NCBI GenBank assembly: GCA_045595965.1
Contig: JAZOBN010000005.1
Location: 32,216-96,215 of the forward strand
Direction of reading: 5' to 3'
DNA: 64,000 nt
Source of the DNA: CAAGNP01 sp045595965
GTDB taxonomy: Bacteria > Bacteroidota > Bacteroidia > Bacteroidales > UBA932
Shown piece after piece: positions 63,854 through 64,000 of this stretch. Within the stretch, counting starts at the first letter, position 1, and every line of letters starts with the position of its first letter. Below the pieces are notes generated by a model. It saw only the letters and a list, made by a program, of their open reading frames with translations, searched no databases and was not told the origin of the DNA. Made by a program: the position numbers and the translations under genes.

Positions 63854-64000
63854 ATGGGATACGATGATTTTATATTGACCGTCAATTCGTCCAGCATCAT
63901 CATATTATTAGGGATGGCCGCTGTACTGCTTGCCGCTACCCCTTTCCGTGGAGAGAACGGATATCCGGCGGCCATTATTGTGCTGCCCAACGTCCCTGTC
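63854..64000 (+). CDS. Membrane protein, N-terminal 49 residues (cut by window edge); possibly a membrane-bound AraC-type regulator
   Basis: The visible part reads MGYDDFILTVNSSS, then a hydrophobic helix at about residues 15-28, a charged turn (FRGENGYP) and a second hydrophobic segment. This resembles the N-terminus of Bacteroidales membrane-embedded regulators with a C-terminal AraC helix-turn-helix, but that domain would lie outside the window. Base composition differs from the upstream core genes. The family call is a memory-based guess; the membrane nature is clear. Confidence 0.5.
   Translation, partial: MGYDDFILTVNSSSIIILLGMAAVLLAATPFRGENGYPAAIIVLPNVPV

Overview
The window is a dense stretch of a Bacteroidetes chromosome, most likely from the order Bacteroidales. 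Four things point there: a dcw (division and cell wall) cluster in Bacteroidetes order; promoter -7 boxes of the form TAnnTTTG in almost every divergent intergenic gap; eukaryote-like glycogen enzymes, including a GT3-GT35 fusion; and a Bacteroidales-type mobile-element edge at the right end. Genus cannot be fixed from the sequence. A RibF that begins directly at its nucleotidyltransferase motif recalls Rikenellaceae, but that is only a weak memory-based hint.

Layout. 1-16665 (minus strand): one nearly gapless operon, mraZ-rsmH-ftsL-ftsI-murE-mraY-murD-ftsW-murG-murC-ftsQ-ftsA-ftsZ, running on into gltX and the 5' end of rpiB. It starts at a promoter region carrying four TGGAA-like repeats at exact 10-bp spacing, which look like MraZ operator boxes. 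16781-28338: an M23 peptidase divergent from mraZ, then lptB, dnaX, an M16 peptidase, an O-methyltransferase, a transglutaminase lipoprotein, efp, ispH, cmk and an NtrC-like regulator. 28319-36830 (mostly minus): a very large NtrY-like histidine kinase, rlmH, der, a small Cys-rich membrane protein, nadE, prs and engB. 36877-48973 (plus): xseAB, then a glycogen operon of branching enzyme, debranching enzyme, GT4 transferase, GH57 amylase and a GT3-GT35 fusion. The fusion is broken by one in-frame TAG just before the PLP-lysine motif. 48964-52296: ribF, a small membrane protein, greA, a HIT protein and a TlpA-like lipoprotein without its CxxC. 58593-63130 (plus): ileS, a DksA-like protein lacking most zinc ligands, and lspA.

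The most interesting accessory locus is 52965-57908 (minus strand). It holds a C39-peptidase ABC transporter, two small paralogous peptides with double-glycine leaders and GxxxG motifs in their cores, a TolC-like outer-membrane protein and a HlyD-like adaptor. Together these make a complete peptide maturation and type I export system, plausibly a two-peptide bacteriocin or signalling system, with no recognisable immunity gene.

The right edge has a tRNA-Ser(UGA) gene with a textbook Bacteroidetes promoter. An 85-bp perfect direct repeat, made of the tRNA 3' end plus its terminator, recurs 183 bp downstream. Beyond it lies a gene-tail fragment and the start of a membrane protein of apparently foreign origin. 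This looks like an integration scar or the border of an integrative element.
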